Shown here: positions 6,663-15,731 of the stretch, one piece after another
Numbering within the stretch: the first letter of the stretch is position 1
Layout of the letters: each line of letters begins with the position of its first letter
NCBI RefSeq assembly: GCF_020177055.1
Contig: NZ_JAIQXT010000003.1
Coordinates: 310,001 to 374,000, forward strand
Direction of reading: 5' to 3'
Length of the DNA: 64,000 bases
Source of the DNA: Sphingomonas sp. R647
GTDB lineage: Bacteria; Pseudomonadota; Alphaproteobacteria; Sphingomonadales; Sphingomonadaceae
Made by a program: the position numbers and the translations under genes
The notes under the pieces: model-generated
What the model saw: only the letters and a program-made list of their open reading frames with translations
What the model was told of the DNA's origin: nothing
The model's database searches: none

Positions 6663-9499
6663 TTCAACGTCGCGCTGTCGAGGTTGAGCGCGCTGGCCGG
6701 GATGACCTCCAGCTGGGGGTAGGTCTTGCGCAGTTCGTCGACGAAGGTCTTGGCGTCGCCGACCACGACGATGCTGGCGCTGGCGGGCTCGAGCACCTTC
6801 TTGGCTGCGGCCTGCACCGCCGCCGGATCGACGCTCTGGATCGACGGGATGTAGCTCTGCAGCGTGCCGAGCGGGACGCCGTCGGCGACATAGTCGGCGA
6901 GCGCGCCGGCGATGCCGTCGGTGCGTTCGATGCGGCGGCCGAAGTTGCCGATCAGCACCGCCTTGCGCGAATCGAGTTCGGCACCGGGGACGGGGGCGGC
7001 GCCGAGCTTGGTCATCTCCTCGGCGATCAGCTTGACCACCTCTGGCGCGGAGGCGTTCTTGGTCTGGGTCGAGGCCGAGACGATGCCGGGTGAGCGGCGC
7101 GCATCGACGCTGCTACCCGCGCCATAAGCGAGGCCGCGCTTGATGCGGATTTCGCGGTTGAGGCGCGAGGTGAAGCCAACGCCGAGCGTAGCGTTGGCGA
7201 CCTGTGCCGCGTAGAAATCCTTGTCGGAGCGCGCGATGCCCGGACGCGCGACGACGACGCCGGCCTGACCCGCTTCGGGCAGGTCGACGACGATCACGCG
7301 CGGCTTGGGCGCGGCGGCGACCGGCGCGGCAACCACGGTGAGGTTCCCGCGCTTCCAGTCGCCGAACAGCTGTTGCGCCAGCGCCGTCGCATCCTTGGTC
7401 GCGATGTCGCCGACCACGACGAGCGCCGACTGGTCGGGATTCCACGCGCGTGAATAGGCGGTGACGATGCTCTCGCGGGTGATGCGCGGCAGCGAGGTCG
7501 GGGTGCCCGACAGCAGATTGCCATAGGCGCGGTCGCCGAACACCGCGCGGCTGGCGGCGATGCCGGCCAGCGCAGCGGGATCCTTGAGCTGGACGGTGAC
7601 GCCATCGACGGTCTGCTTGCGCGCGCGGTCGAGCTCTTCCTGCGCGAAGGCCGGGTTGCGCGCGACATCGGCGAGGACGGTGAGCGCGGGTGCGACCTGA
7701 TCAGCCTTGACCGTGACGGTCGCGAAGGCGGCGTCCCAGTCGGCCCCGGCACCGATCGAACCGCCGAGCGATTCAATCTGCTGCGCGATCTGTTCGGCCG
7801 AGCGGGTGGTGGTGCCCTTGGTCAGCAACGCTGCGGCGAGTGCGGCGGTGCCGGCCTTGCCCGCCGGATCACTCGCACCGCCCGCCGGGGCGACGACGGT
7901 GGCGGTGACGATCGGGAGGTCACGCTTTTCCACCACGATCACGCGCATGCCGTTGGCGAGCTTCGTTTCCACCGCATTGGGGATGGTCGGCGAGACGGGC
8001 GCTCCGGGGGCGGGGACGGGGACGCGGGTTTCGGCGCTCGCAGCGGTGTGGATCACGATGTCCTTCGGCGCGACCAGTGGCGCGACCTTGACCGTGTCGG
8101 CGATGCCGACGGTATCGCCCTTGGCCCCCTGCGCCATTGCATCGGGGAGGTAGACGATCGCGGCGGACTGGTTGTCGCCCAGATACTGGCGCGCGACGCG
8201 CTGGATGTCGGCGGCGGTGACGCGGGCGATGGCGGAGAGTTGCTGGTCCGCCGCCTTGGGATCGCGGCTGACGATGATCGACGCGGCGAGGGTCGATGCC
8301 TTGCCCTCCGCCGTTTCGCGGCTCTTGAGCGCGCTGGTCAGGATCTCGTTCTTCGCCTCGGCCAGTTCGGCGGCGCTGACCGGCGTGTCGCGCAGTTCCG
8401 CGATTTCGCGGCGCATCGCCTTTTCACCGTCCTCGGCCGACTTTCCGCCGGCGAGGATCGCGTACATCGCATAGGCGCCGGTCGACTGGCGCGAATCGAG
8501 GAAGGTGCTGGCCTGTGCCGCCAGCTGATCGCGATAGACGAGGTTGCGGTAGAGCCGCGAATTCTCGCCGCCCGACAGGATGCCGTTGAGGACGGTGAGG
8601 GCGGCGATGTCGGGGTGGTTATCGGCTGGGAGCTGGTAGCTCAGCAGCACCGCAGGGAGCGGGGTGTTGGCTTCGTAGACCGTCTTGCGCACCGCGGTTG
8701 TACGCGGCGGTTCGGCGACGGTGACGCGCGGGATCGGGCGGTTGGGCTTGGCGATCGGCGCGAAGTAATTGTCTACCCATTTGTCGAGCTGGGCCGGGTC
8801 GAAATTACCTGCGACGACGAGCACGGCGTTGTCGGGGCGGTAATAGGTGGCGTGGAATGCGCGGATGTCGCCGATCGTCGCCGCGTCGAGATCCTCGATG
8901 CTGCCGATGCCCGGGCGGGCATAGGGGTGGACCGCATAGCTGATGTTGGGAAAATAGACGTAGAACAGCTTGCCATAGGGCTGGGCGAGCACGCGGCTGC
9001 GCAGTTCTTCCTTCACGACATCGCGTTCGGAGGCGAAGACCTTCTCGTCGACGACGAGGCTCGCCATGCGGTCGGCTTCGGCGAACAGCAGGCGCTCGAG
9101 GTGGTTGGCCGGGACCACCTCGAAATAGTTGGTATAGTCCGACGCGGTCGAGGCGTTGTTGTAGCCGCCGACATCCTCGGTCAGGCGGTCCATCTGCTCA
9201 TCGACCAGGTTCTTCGTGCCCTTGAACATCAGATGTTCGAACATGTGGGCAAAGCCGGACTTGCCCGCAGGATCGTCCTTGCTGCCGACATCGTACCAGA
9301 CCTGGACCGAGACGTTCGCGGTGCTGGTGTCGCGGATCGCATAGACTTTGAGGCCGTTGGGCAAAGTCCGCTCGGTGAAGTTGAGCGGAGCGACGGCGAT
9401 CTGCTGCTGCGCGGCGGGGGCGGGAGCCGCCTGCTGTGCGTGCGCGGCGAAGGGGAGCAGGGCGGCACTGAGGTACAGCGCGGTGCGGGTCAGGCGCAT
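6659..9499 (-). CDS. M16 family zinc metallopeptidase (pitrilysin-like, fused two-domain)
   Basis: A 946-residue periplasmic M16 peptidase. It has a signal peptide (MRLTRTALYLSAALLPFAAHA), then an active N-terminal M16 domain with inverted zinc motif HMFEH (His85, Glu88, His89) and a downstream conserved VVKEELRSRV. From about residue 550 there is a second M16 half (TKLANGMRVIVVEKRDLPIV) without the HxxEH motif, as usual for the inactive half. The start at 9499 has GGAGA with a 6-7-nt spacer; the open frame beyond it is not real. The preceding 69-residue gene and the following TonB-like gene are on the same strand. Confidence 0.93.
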   Translation of the reverse strand: MRLTRTALYLSAALLPFAAHAQQAAPAPAAQQQIAVAPLNFTERTLPNGLKVYAIRDTSTANVSVQVWYDVGSKDDPAGKSGFAHMFEHLMFKGTKNLVDEQMDRLTEDVGGYNNASTASDYTNYFEVVPANHLERLLFAEADRMASLVVDEKVFASERDVVKEELRSRVLAQPYGKLFYVYFPNISYAVHPYARPGIGSIEDLDAATIGDIRAFHATYYRPDNAVLVVAGNFDPAQLDKWVDNYFAPIAKPNRPIPRVTVAEPPRTTAVRKTVYEANTPLPAVLLSYQLPADNHPDIAALTVLNGILSGGENSRLYRNLVYRDQLAAQASTFLDSRQSTGAYAMYAILAGGKSAEDGEKAMRREIAELRDTPVSAAELAEAKNEILTSALKSRETAEGKASTLAASIIVSRDPKAADQQLSAIARVTAADIQRVARQYLGDNQSAAIVYLPDAMAQGAKGDTVGIADTVKVAPLVAPKDIVIHTAASAETRVPVPAPGAPVSPTIPNAVETKLANGMRVIVVEKRDLPIVTATVVAPAGGASDPAGKAGTAALAAALLTKGTTTRSAEQIAQQIESLGGSIGAGADWDAAFATVTVKADQVAPALTVLADVARNPAFAQEELDRARKQTVDGVTVQLKDPAALAGIAASRAVFGDRAYGNLLSGTPTSLPRITRESIVTAYSRAWNPDQSALVVVGDIATKDATALAQQLFGDWKRGNLTVVAAPVAAAPKPRVIVVDLPEAGQAGVVVARPGIARSDKDFYAAQVANATLGVGFTSRLNREIRIKRGLAYGAGSSVDARRSPGIVSASTQTKNASAPEVVKLIAEEMTKLGAAPVPGAELDSRKAVLIGNFGRRIERTDGIAGALADYVADGVPLGTLQSYIPSIQSVDPAAVQAAAKKVLEPASASIVVVGDAKTFVDELRKTYPQLEVIPASALNLDSATLK

Positions 9500-9527
9500 T
9501 TGGGTCTCCGGTCGGGAGGGAGGATAA

Positions 9528-9737
9528 TCAGTCTTTCTTGCGGCTGCGCGCGGCGTAGATGACCGCGGCGGCGAGCGCGGCGGAGCCGATGCCGATGCCG
9601 ATCTTCGCGAGCGGCCATTTCTTTGCATCGCCGGGCATGGGCGTGCCTTCCGCGCGCTCGGCAATCTCGCGCGCCTGGCGGGCGGCGGCGGTGATTTCGT
9701 TGGCGATTTCGTCGGTGGCGTCGGTCTTGTCGGTCAC
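9528..9737 (-). CDS. Small single-pass membrane protein
   Basis: A 69-residue protein. A polar, helical N-terminal half (DEIANEITAAARQAREIAER) is followed by one membrane helix (IGIGIGSAALAAAVIYAA) and a basic tail RSRKKD. The GTG start has AAGGAG with a 7-nt spacer. It lies 28 bp before the M16 gene on the same strand. Function unknown. Confidence 0.6.
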   Translation of the reverse strand: MTDKTDATDEIANEITAAARQAREIAERAEGTPMPGDAKKWPLAKIGIGIGSAALAAAVIYAARSRKKD

Positions 9738-9787
9738 TGGATACTCCTTGGTGGCACAGGAGTAGGACAGGGGCGGGGCCGGTGCAA

Positions 9788-10909
9788 TCAGTCGCGGCTG
9801 CCATAATATGCTGCGCGGAACTCATTGGCGAAGGCGGTCAGCCGCCCTTCCGCAATCGCGGCGCGCAGGTCGGCCATCAGCCGCTGATAGAACCACAGAT
9901 TATGTTCGGTCATCAGCATCGCGCCGAGAATCTCGCCCGAGCGGACGAGGTGGTGGAGATAGGCTTTGCTCCACCCGGCGACGGGCGAGTCGGGGTCGAG
10001 CGGGCTCTGATCTTCGGCGAATTTGGCGTTGCGGATGTTGATCGGGCCGTTGCGGGTGAACGCCTGACCGGTGCGGCCCGAGCGGGTGGGGAGGACGCAG
10101 TCGAACATGTCGATCCCACGCTCGACCGCGCCGACAATGTCGTCGGGTTTGCCGACGCCCATCAGGTAGCGCGGCTTGGTTGCGTCGAGCTGGCCGGGGG
10201 CGTAGTCGAGGCAGCCGAACATCGCCTCCTGTCCCTCACCGACCGCGAGGCCGCCCACGGCATAGCCGTCGAAGCCGATGTCGAGCAGTGCGTCGGCGCT
10301 GGCCTTGCGCATGCCCTCGTCGAGCGCGCCCTGCTGGATGCCGAAGATCGCGTTGTTGGCGGCATGGTCGCCGCCCGAATCGAACGCATCGCGGCTGCGT
10401 TTCGCCCAGCGCATCGAGCGTTCCATCGCCGCCGCCTGAACCTCCCGCGTCGAAGTGGTCGGGACCAGCTCGTCGAACGCCATGACGATGTTCGATCCAA
10501 GCAGCCGCTGGATCTCGATCGAGCGTTCGGGGCTGAGCAAATGGCGCGAGCCGTCGAGGTGCGACTTGAAGATGATGCCGTCCTCGCTGCGCTTGGTGAG
10601 GTCGGACAGGCTCATCACCTGATAGCCGCCGCTGTCGGTGAGGATCGGGCGGTCCCAACCCATAAACTTGTGCAGGCCGCCGAGGCGATCGACGCGCTCG
10701 GCTGTCGGGCGCAGCATGAGGTGGTAGGTGTTGCCCAGGATGATGTCGGCCCCCGATGCGCGCACATCCTGCGGCTTCATCGCCTTTACCGTGGCGGCGG
10801 TGCCGACCGGCATGAAGGCGGGGGTGCGGATTTCGCCGCGCTGCATCGCGATGGTGCCGGTGCGCGCCTTGCCGTCGGTGGCGTGGATGGTGAAGGTGAA
10901 ACGGGACAT
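9788..10909 (-). CDS. tgt: tRNA-guanine transglycosylase lacking zinc cysteines
   Basis: Exchanges guanine 34 for preQ1 in GUN-anticodon tRNAs during queuosine synthesis. The 373-residue protein keeps the catalytic machinery: Asp92 in LTDSGGYQ, Asp146 in MAFDELVP, and the nucleophile Asp270 in [12 protein letters not shown]. These match Asp102, Asp156 and Asp280 of the Zymomonas enzyme. However, the zinc-site segment that should read CxCxxC is [18 protein letters not shown] (residues 303-320): no cysteine is present and three residues are missing, although the fourth ligand His336 (MTEHN) remains. queA is about 2.5 kb upstream on the same strand. Start chosen at 10909 to give [13 protein letters not shown]. 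Confidence 0.92.
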   Translation of the reverse strand: MSRFTFTIHATDGKARTGTIAMQRGEIRTPAFMPVGTAATVKAMKPQDVRASGADIILGNTYHLMLRPTAERVDRLGGLHKFMGWDRPILTDSGGYQVMSLSDLTKRSEDGIIFKSHLDGSRHLLSPERSIEIQRLLGSNIVMAFDELVPTTSTREVQAAAMERSMRWAKRSRDAFDSGGDHAANNAIFGIQQGALDEGMRKASADALLDIGFDGYAVGGLAVGEGQEAMFGCLDYAPGQLDATKPRYLMGVGKPDDIVGAVERGIDMFDCVLPTRSGRTGQAFTRNGPINIRNAKFAEDQSPLDPDSPVAGWSKAYLHHLVRSGEILGAMLMTEHNLWFYQRLMADLRAAIAEGRLTAFANEFRAAYYGSRD

Positions 10910-10943
10910 GACCGTCCGATGCGATGTTGAGGGGGCAATGGCA

Positions 10944-11270
10944 ATGGCTGAAACAGGCGGCAATCTCTTCGCGCCGTTACCCGATGCGCGGGACGGGGAG
11001 GTGTTCACCCCGTTGCTGGAGCGCGGCGGGGTGCGGATCGAGCGGATCGTGTCGCATGGGCAGGCGACGCCGGAGGATGCGCCGTTCATGCAGGATGCCG
11101 ATGAGTGGGTGGTGGTGCTGCGCGGGAGTGCGGCGCTGCGGATCGAGGAGCAGGCGGAGGTGTCGCTGGCGCCCGGCGATTACCTCTTCATCCCCGGCGG
11201 CGTGCGTCACTGGGTGACCCGGACCGATCCGGGTGAGCCGACCTTATGGCTGGCGGTCCATCTTGGCTGA
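10944..11270 (+). CDS. Cupin domain protein
   Basis: A 108-residue single-domain cupin. It contains the second cupin motif ([16 protein letters not shown]) and the acidic [19 protein letters not shown]. His and Glu residues typical of a metal site are present, but the substrate cannot be read from the sequence. GAGGGGG lies 8 nt before the ATG at 10944, favouring it over the ATG at 10938. Its 3' end overlaps the convergent HAD gene by 27 bp. Confidence 0.75.
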   Translation: MAETGGNLFAPLPDARDGEVFTPLLERGGVRIERIVSHGQATPEDAPFMQDADEWVVVLRGSAALRIEEQAEVSLAPGDYLFIPGGVRHWVTRTDPGEPTLWLAVHLG

Positions 11271-11909
11271 GCGGGCGACATAGGCGACGACATCGCCGGG
11301 GGTCGCGAAGGCGAGGTCGGGGTTGAGGTGGGCGAACGCCTCGGGCTCGGCATAGCCCCATAGCACCGCGGCGGCGCGGATGCCGACTTCGCGCGCGGCG
11401 TCGATGTCGCGCGTTTCGTCGCCGAGCGAGATGATCTGTGCGGCGGGGATGCCGCTTTGCTTCAGGACCGAGCGGAATTTGGGTGCCTTGCCGAACAGCG
11501 ACGCGCCGCATGCCCACCAGCTGAACCGCGCGGCATTTTCGGGGCCGAGCACCGCGCGGGCATTCGCCTCGCTATTCGAGGTGACGAGCGCGAGCGGGAT
11601 GCCCATCGCCTCGATCGCGGCGAGCATTTCGGTGACGCCGGCGAACAGATGGACCTTGTCGGTGTTGCGCCCGAACAGCTTGCGGACGTAGCGCGCGATG
11701 AAGGGCAGTTTCCAGCGCGGGATGCGCAGATGGCTGATCACGTCGCGCGACGTCATCTTGCGCAGCGGCTCGACCTCTTCAGGCAGGACGCGGCGGAAAT
11801 TGTAGCGGTCGGACAAATGGTCGACGACCGACAGGAACCAGCCACCGCTGTCGGACAGCGTGCCGTCGAAATCGAAGATCACCAGCCGCAGCGGCGCGGG
11901 GTCAGCCAT
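11244..11909 (-). CDS. HAD-family phosphatase (Gph-like)
   Basis: A 221-residue haloacid dehalogenase-type hydrolase. Motif I is FDFDGTLSDS (nucleophile Asp and acid/base Asp), motif II is LVTSNS, motif III Lys is in FGKAPKF, and motif IV is SLGDETRDIDAA. The helical cap between motifs I and II is of the phosphoglycolate-phosphatase/phosphonatase type; the substrate is unknown. The ATG at 11909 has GGAG with a 6-nt spacer and overlaps the end of the CDF transporter gene by 8 bp, which suggests coupling. Confidence 0.82.
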   Translation of the reverse strand: MADPAPLRLVIFDFDGTLSDSGGWFLSVVDHLSDRYNFRRVLPEEVEPLRKMTSRDVISHLRIPRWKLPFIARYVRKLFGRNTDKVHLFAGVTEMLAAIEAMGIPLALVTSNSEANARAVLGPENAARFSWWACGASLFGKAPKFRSVLKQSGIPAAQIISLGDETRDIDAAREVGIRAAAVLWGYAEPEAFAHLNPDLAFATPGDVVAYVARSAKMDRQP

Positions 11910-12861
11910 GTCCGGCTCCATGGCCACCATGCAGTCGGCACGGATCGCCGTCGCCGATTTCGATCTGAAGCGTCATGTGCTGGATGCCGAAATCATGCGC
12001 GAGGCGGTGCTGGGTATCGTTGAGGAAGGCGTCGCCGGGATGCCCGTCGGGCATCTGGAGATGCGCGGTCAGCGCGACCTGGGTTGTGCTCATCGGCCAG
12101 ATATGCAGGTCATGGACGCGCGTTACGCCCGGCAGCGTCGCCAGCGTTTGCTCGACCTTCTCGGCATCGATCCCCGGCGGGACGGCGTGGAGCGCCATCA
12201 CCACCGAATCGCGCAGCAGGCCCCAGGTGCTCCACAGGATCACGACGACGATCAGCAGGCTGAGCGCCGGGTCTATCCACGCCTTGCCGGTGAACAGGAT
12301 CAGCGCCCCGCCGACGACGACTGCGGCGGACACGGCGGCGTCGGCGGCCATGTGGAGATAGGCGCCGCGGATGTTGAGGTCGTCCTTGCTGCCGCGCATA
12401 AACAGCAACGCGGTGGCGGTGTTGATGACGATGCCGATGCTGGCGACGATCATCACCGTCGCGCCGGGAACGGGGGCGGGAGAGCCGAGCCGCTGGACGG
12501 CCTCCAGCGCGATCGCGCCAACCGCGAACAGCAGCAGCACGGCATTGGCGAGCGCGCCGAGGATGGTCGAGCTGCTCAACCCATAAGTGAAGCGGCGCGA
12601 CGCGGGCCGCTTGGCGAGCGACGCGCCGCCCCAGGCGATCAGCAGTCCGAGGACGTCGGAGAGATTATGCCCGGCATCGGCGAGCAGCGCCATCGACCCG
12701 GTCGCGATCCCCGCCAGTCCCTCGACCAGCACGAAGCCGAGGTTGAGGACGGTGCCGATCGCAAAGGCGCGGCCGAAATCCTTGGGCGCGTGGGCGTGGC
12801 CGTGGCCTTGCCCCGCATGGTCGTGCCCGGCCGGGCCGTGATGATGGTGCGCGCCGTGCAT
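11902..12861 (-). CDS. Cation diffusion facilitator (zinc exporter, CzcD/ZitB-like)
   Basis: A 319-residue inner-membrane antiporter that probably exports Zn2+ or similar divalent ions. The N-terminal tail is His-rich (HGAHHHHGPAGHDHAGQGHG). Six membrane helices follow, with the transport-site motifs DAGHNLSD in TM2 and HMAADAAVS in TM5, then a cytoplasmic C-terminal metal-binding domain containing VHDLHIWPMS. The sequence ends in a second His/Gly-rich tail. AAGGT precedes the ATG at 12861. It lies upstream of, and overlaps, the HAD gene. Confidence 0.92.
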   Translation of the reverse strand: MHGAHHHHGPAGHDHAGQGHGHAHAPKDFGRAFAIGTVLNLGFVLVEGLAGIATGSMALLADAGHNLSDVLGLLIAWGGASLAKRPASRRFTYGLSSSTILGALANAVLLLFAVGAIALEAVQRLGSPAPVPGATVMIVASIGIVINTATALLFMRGSKDDLNIRGAYLHMAADAAVSAAVVVGGALILFTGKAWIDPALSLLIVVVILWSTWGLLRDSVVMALHAVPPGIDAEKVEQTLATLPGVTRVHDLHIWPMSTTQVALTAHLQMPDGHPGDAFLNDTQHRLAHDFGIQHMTLQIEIGDGDPCRLHGGHGAGHG

Positions 12862-12906
12862 TGCAGTGACCTTAGCCGCAGTGCGGCAGGATATGCTAGG
12901 ACCTGA

Positions 12907-13392
12907 TTACCGCTTGCGCGGGCGGCCCTTAGTGCTGTCCTCGGGCCGCGCGCCGGGCTGGGGCAGGGTGCGCACGGTCAGCAATTCGCTGCGCCGCAGC
13001 GATCCATCCTTGTCGGCGTCGAAGCGGGTGAAGAACAAATCGAACCGCGCCTGCAGCTCGGGCAGGGTGATGCGGTTGTCGCCATCGCCGTCGACTTCGA
13101 ACGGGCTGGGCAGGGCGTTGCGGTTACCCAGCCAGCGTTCCGACCAGTCGCCGAACGCGATATAGCCCATCGCGGGCTGGCCCTTGGCGCTGACCTCGAA
13201 ACTGCGGCGGACGCCGGCATCGAATTCGGCGCGGGTGACGATGCCGTCCTGGTCGGCGTCGAACGCGGCGATGGCCATCGCCACCGGCTCGGCGATCATC
13301 AGCGGGATCGGGGTCGCCATCCCCGGCTGGGGCGGTGGTGCGGCGGGCGTGGTTTGGGTCGCTGCGAGGAGCAGGGCGAGAGCAGGGATCAT
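12907..13392 (-). CDS. Secreted EF-hand calcium-binding protein
   Basis: A 161-residue protein with a signal-like N terminus ([13 protein letters not shown]) and three canonical EF-hand loops: [12 protein letters not shown] (45-56), [12 protein letters not shown] (101-112) and [12 protein letters not shown] (125-136). It is probably a periplasmic calcium-binding protein of unknown partner. Its ATGA start overlaps the queA stop, so it is co-translated with queA. The C-terminal tail is basic (TKGRPRKR). Confidence 0.82.
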   Translation of the reverse strand: MIPALALLLAATQTTPAAPPPQPGMATPIPLMIAEPVAMAIAAFDADQDGIVTRAEFDAGVRRSFEVSAKGQPAMGYIAFGDWSERWLGNRNALPSPFEVDGDGDNRITLPELQARFDLFFTRFDADKDGSLRRSELLTVRTLPQPGARPEDSTKGRPRKR

Positions 13393-14426
13393 GCGCGGTC
13401 CTTCGGCAACAACAGGCTGGCGTCGCCATAGCTGTAGAAACGATAGCCCGATGCGATCGCATGGGCATAGGCGGCCTGCATCCGCTCCAGCCCCATCAAT
13501 GCGCTGACCAGCATGAACAGCGTCGAACGCGGCAGATGAAAGTTGGTGACGAGGCCGTCGATGCCGCGGAAGCGGTAGCCGGGGGTGATAAAGATCGCGG
13601 TGTCGCCTTCGAACGGGCGGATCACATTGTCCTCACCTGCGGCGCTTTCGATCAGGCGCAGGCTGGTGGTGCCGACGGCGATCACCCGACCGCCGGCGGC
13701 GCGGACGGCGTTGAGGCGGTCGGCGGTGGCGGCGTCGATGCGGCCCCATTCGGCGTGCATCTTGTGGTCTTCGGTGTCGTCGGCCTTCACCGGCAGGAAG
13801 GTGCCCGCCCCGACATGCAGCGTCAGCGTGGTGTGGCCGATCCCGGCGGCGTCGAGCGCGGCCATCAGTTCCGGCGTAAAGTGCAGCGCGGCAGTCGGCG
13901 CGGCGACGGCGCCAGGTTCGTTGGCGAACATCGTCTGGTAATCGTCGGCGTCGCGCGCGTCGGTCGGGCGCTTGGCGGCGATATAGGGCGGGAGCGGCAT
14001 GCGGCCGGCGCGTTCGAGCAGCAGTTCGACCGGCTCGTCGCCGGGGAAGAACAAAGTGAAGCTGCCATCGTCATGCCGTGCCTCGGCAATCGCGGTGACC
14101 CCGTTGCCGAAGTCGATGCTGTCGTCGGGCTTCAGGCGCTTGGCGTTGCGGATGAAGGCGACCCAGTGGCGCGGCCCTTCACGCTTGTGCAGCGTGGCGC
14201 CGATTTTTGCCTCGCCCCGTTTGCCTTCAAGCTGGGCGGGGATGACGCGGGTGTCGTTGAATACCAGCATGTCGCCCGCCCTCAGCAGGACGGGCAGGTC
14301 GGCGACGCTGCGGTCTTCGGTCGCTTGCCCGTCGAGCAGCAGCAGACGCGCCGAGTCGCGGGGACTTGCCGGGCGCAGGGCAATCCGCTCGGGCGGCAGG
14401 TCGAAATCGAACAGGTCGACGTTCAT
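13389..14426 (-). CDS. queA: S-adenosylmethionine:tRNA ribosyltransferase-isomerase
   Basis: QueA transfers and isomerises the ribosyl group of SAM onto preQ1-tRNA to make epoxyqueuosine, the step after tgt. The 345-residue length is normal. Family segments are clear: [20 protein letters not shown] at the N terminus, [24 protein letters not shown], and [16 protein letters not shown] near the C terminus. A cyclophilin gene and coaD lie upstream on the same strand, a common alphaproteobacterial neighbourhood. tgt, usually adjacent, is here displaced by four other genes. Confidence 0.95.
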   Translation of the reverse strand: MNVDLFDFDLPPERIALRPASPRDSARLLLLDGQATEDRSVADLPVLLRAGDMLVFNDTRVIPAQLEGKRGEAKIGATLHKREGPRHWVAFIRNAKRLKPDDSIDFGNGVTAIAEARHDDGSFTLFFPGDEPVELLLERAGRMPLPPYIAAKRPTDARDADDYQTMFANEPGAVAAPTAALHFTPELMAALDAAGIGHTTLTLHVGAGTFLPVKADDTEDHKMHAEWGRIDAATADRLNAVRAAGGRVIAVGTTSLRLIESAAGEDNVIRPFEGDTAIFITPGYRFRGIDGLVTNFHLPRSTLFMLVSALMGLERMQAAYAHAIASGYRFYSYGDASLLLPKDRA

Positions 14427-14438
14427 GCTTGTGTCTCA

Positions 14439-14461
14439 ATCCTCCCCGTTCCGGGGAGGAT
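14439..14461. repeat. Perfect 10-bp inverted repeat (hairpin)
   Basis: ATCCTCCCCG and CGGGGAGGAT separated by 3 nt, located between queA and the cyclophilin gene. There is no T-run, so it may be an intercistronic stabilising hairpin or a short repeat rather than a terminator. Confidence 0.55.
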
Positions 14462-14467
14462 CTGGAT

Positions 14468-15112
14468 TCACTTGCCCGGGCCGGCGGGAAGCGCTGCCGG
14501 GGTTTCCACCGGGGCCGCCGCTACGGGCGCATAGGCCGGGGGATTGTCAGCGGCGATGTAGGCGCGGACGACGCGGGCGGGTTCCGCCGGCGGTTCGCCG
14601 CGCGGGATCGCGTCGACATATTGCATGCCTTCAAGCACGCGGCCGAACACGGTGTATTTCTGGTCGAGCTGAAGGCGCGGGGCCAGCATGATGAAGAACT
14701 GGCTGTTCGCGCTGTTCTCATCCTCCGCGCGCGCCGCGGCGACCGCGCCGCGCACATGCGGGAGATAGTTGAACTCCTTGGGCAGGTCGGGCAGCTCGCT
14801 GCCGCCGGTGCCGTCGCCCTTGGGATCGCCGCCCTGCGCCATGAAGCCGTCGATCACGCGGTGGAAGATCAGGCCGTCATAGAAGCGCTTGCGGGTCAGC
14901 TCCTTGATCCGCTCGACCGCCTTGGGCGCAACATCGGGGCGCAGCCAGATGGTGACGCGGCCACCGGTCGACAGGTCGAGAACCCACAGATTCTCTTTGT
15001 CGGTCGTCGCGGGAGGCGCGGCGCGACCGGGCGGGGGCGGAACATGCTGGGCGGTGGCTGGCATCGCGAACAGCGAGCCGAGCAGGGCAACACACAGGGC
15101 AACAAAACGCAT
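14468..15112 (-). CDS. Periplasmic cyclophilin-type peptidyl-prolyl isomerase
   Basis: Catalyses cis-trans isomerisation of prolyl bonds in the periplasm. The 214-residue protein has a signal peptide (MRFVALCVALLGSLFAMPATA) and the cyclophilin core FYDGLIFHRVIDGFMAQGGD, NSQFFIMLAP and KYTVFGRVLEGM. A Pro/Ala-rich tail of about 25 residues follows the domain. The start at 15112 was chosen for the signal peptide; the frame runs open to 15172. It lies between coaD and queA, all on the minus strand. Confidence 0.88.
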   Translation of the reverse strand: MRFVALCVALLGSLFAMPATAQHVPPPPGRAAPPATTDKENLWVLDLSTGGRVTIWLRPDVAPKAVERIKELTRKRFYDGLIFHRVIDGFMAQGGDPKGDGTGGSELPDLPKEFNYLPHVRGAVAAARAEDENSANSQFFIMLAPRLQLDQKYTVFGRVLEGMQYVDAIPRGEPPAEPARVVRAYIAADNPPAYAPVAAAPVETPAALPAGPGK

Positions 15113-15192
15113 CGATATCCCCACCGGATTCTGGAACGGAAGCGGCTTAGAGCAAATCGCGGCTTGCAGCAAAGTGAATGCGGCGGGCGGGA

Positions 15193-15699
15193 TCAGCTGC
15201 CCTTGCGGCCGATCTTTTCGACCCGCGCCACAACCTCGTCACGCACGGTCGCGGGGACGAATTTGCGGATTTCGCCGCCGAACAGGGCGATTTCCTTGAC
15301 CAGGCGGCTGGCGATCGGCTGGAGCGAGACATCGGCCATCAGGAAGACGGTTTCGATCCGGCCGTTCAATTGCTGGTTCATCCCGGCCATCTGATATTCG
15401 TACTCGAAATCGGCGACGGCGCGCAGGCCGCGGACGATCATGCTCGCGCCCTCACGCTCGGCAAAGTCCATCAGCAGCGAATCGAAGCTGACGACGTGAA
15501 TCTCGCCGTCGAGGTCCGCGACCTCGCGCCGCACCATCTCCATCCGCTCCTCGACCGTGAACATCGGGTTTTTCGACGGGTTGGTGGTGACGCCGATGAC
15601 GAGCCGATCAACCAGCTTCGCGCCGCGCCGGATGATGTCCATATGGCCGAGCGTGATCGGATCGAAGGTGCCGGGGTAGACGCCGGTGCGGGTGGTCAT
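15193..15699 (-). CDS. coaD: Phosphopantetheine adenylyltransferase
   Basis: CoaD makes dephospho-CoA from 4'-phosphopantetheine and ATP, the penultimate step of coenzyme A synthesis. The 168-residue length is normal. The nucleotidyltransferase motif is YPGTFDPITLGHMDII, and further family segments are MVRREVADL, VRGLRAVADFEYEYQMAGMN and ASRLVKEIALFGG. Near the C terminus, SLQPIASRLVKE replaces the more usual ISS(S/T)LVKE, a mild variation. The ispA-like gene is 32 bp upstream. Confidence 0.95.
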   Translation of the reverse strand: MTTRTGVYPGTFDPITLGHMDIIRRGAKLVDRLVIGVTTNPSKNPMFTVEERMEMVRREVADLDGEIHVVSFDSLLMDFAEREGASMIVRGLRAVADFEYEYQMAGMNQQLNGRIETVFLMADVSLQPIASRLVKEIALFGGEIRKFVPATVRDEVVARVEKIGRKGS

Positions 15700-15731
15700 G
15701 GTTTCAGCTCCCTATCGGGTGAGCGGGCAGA

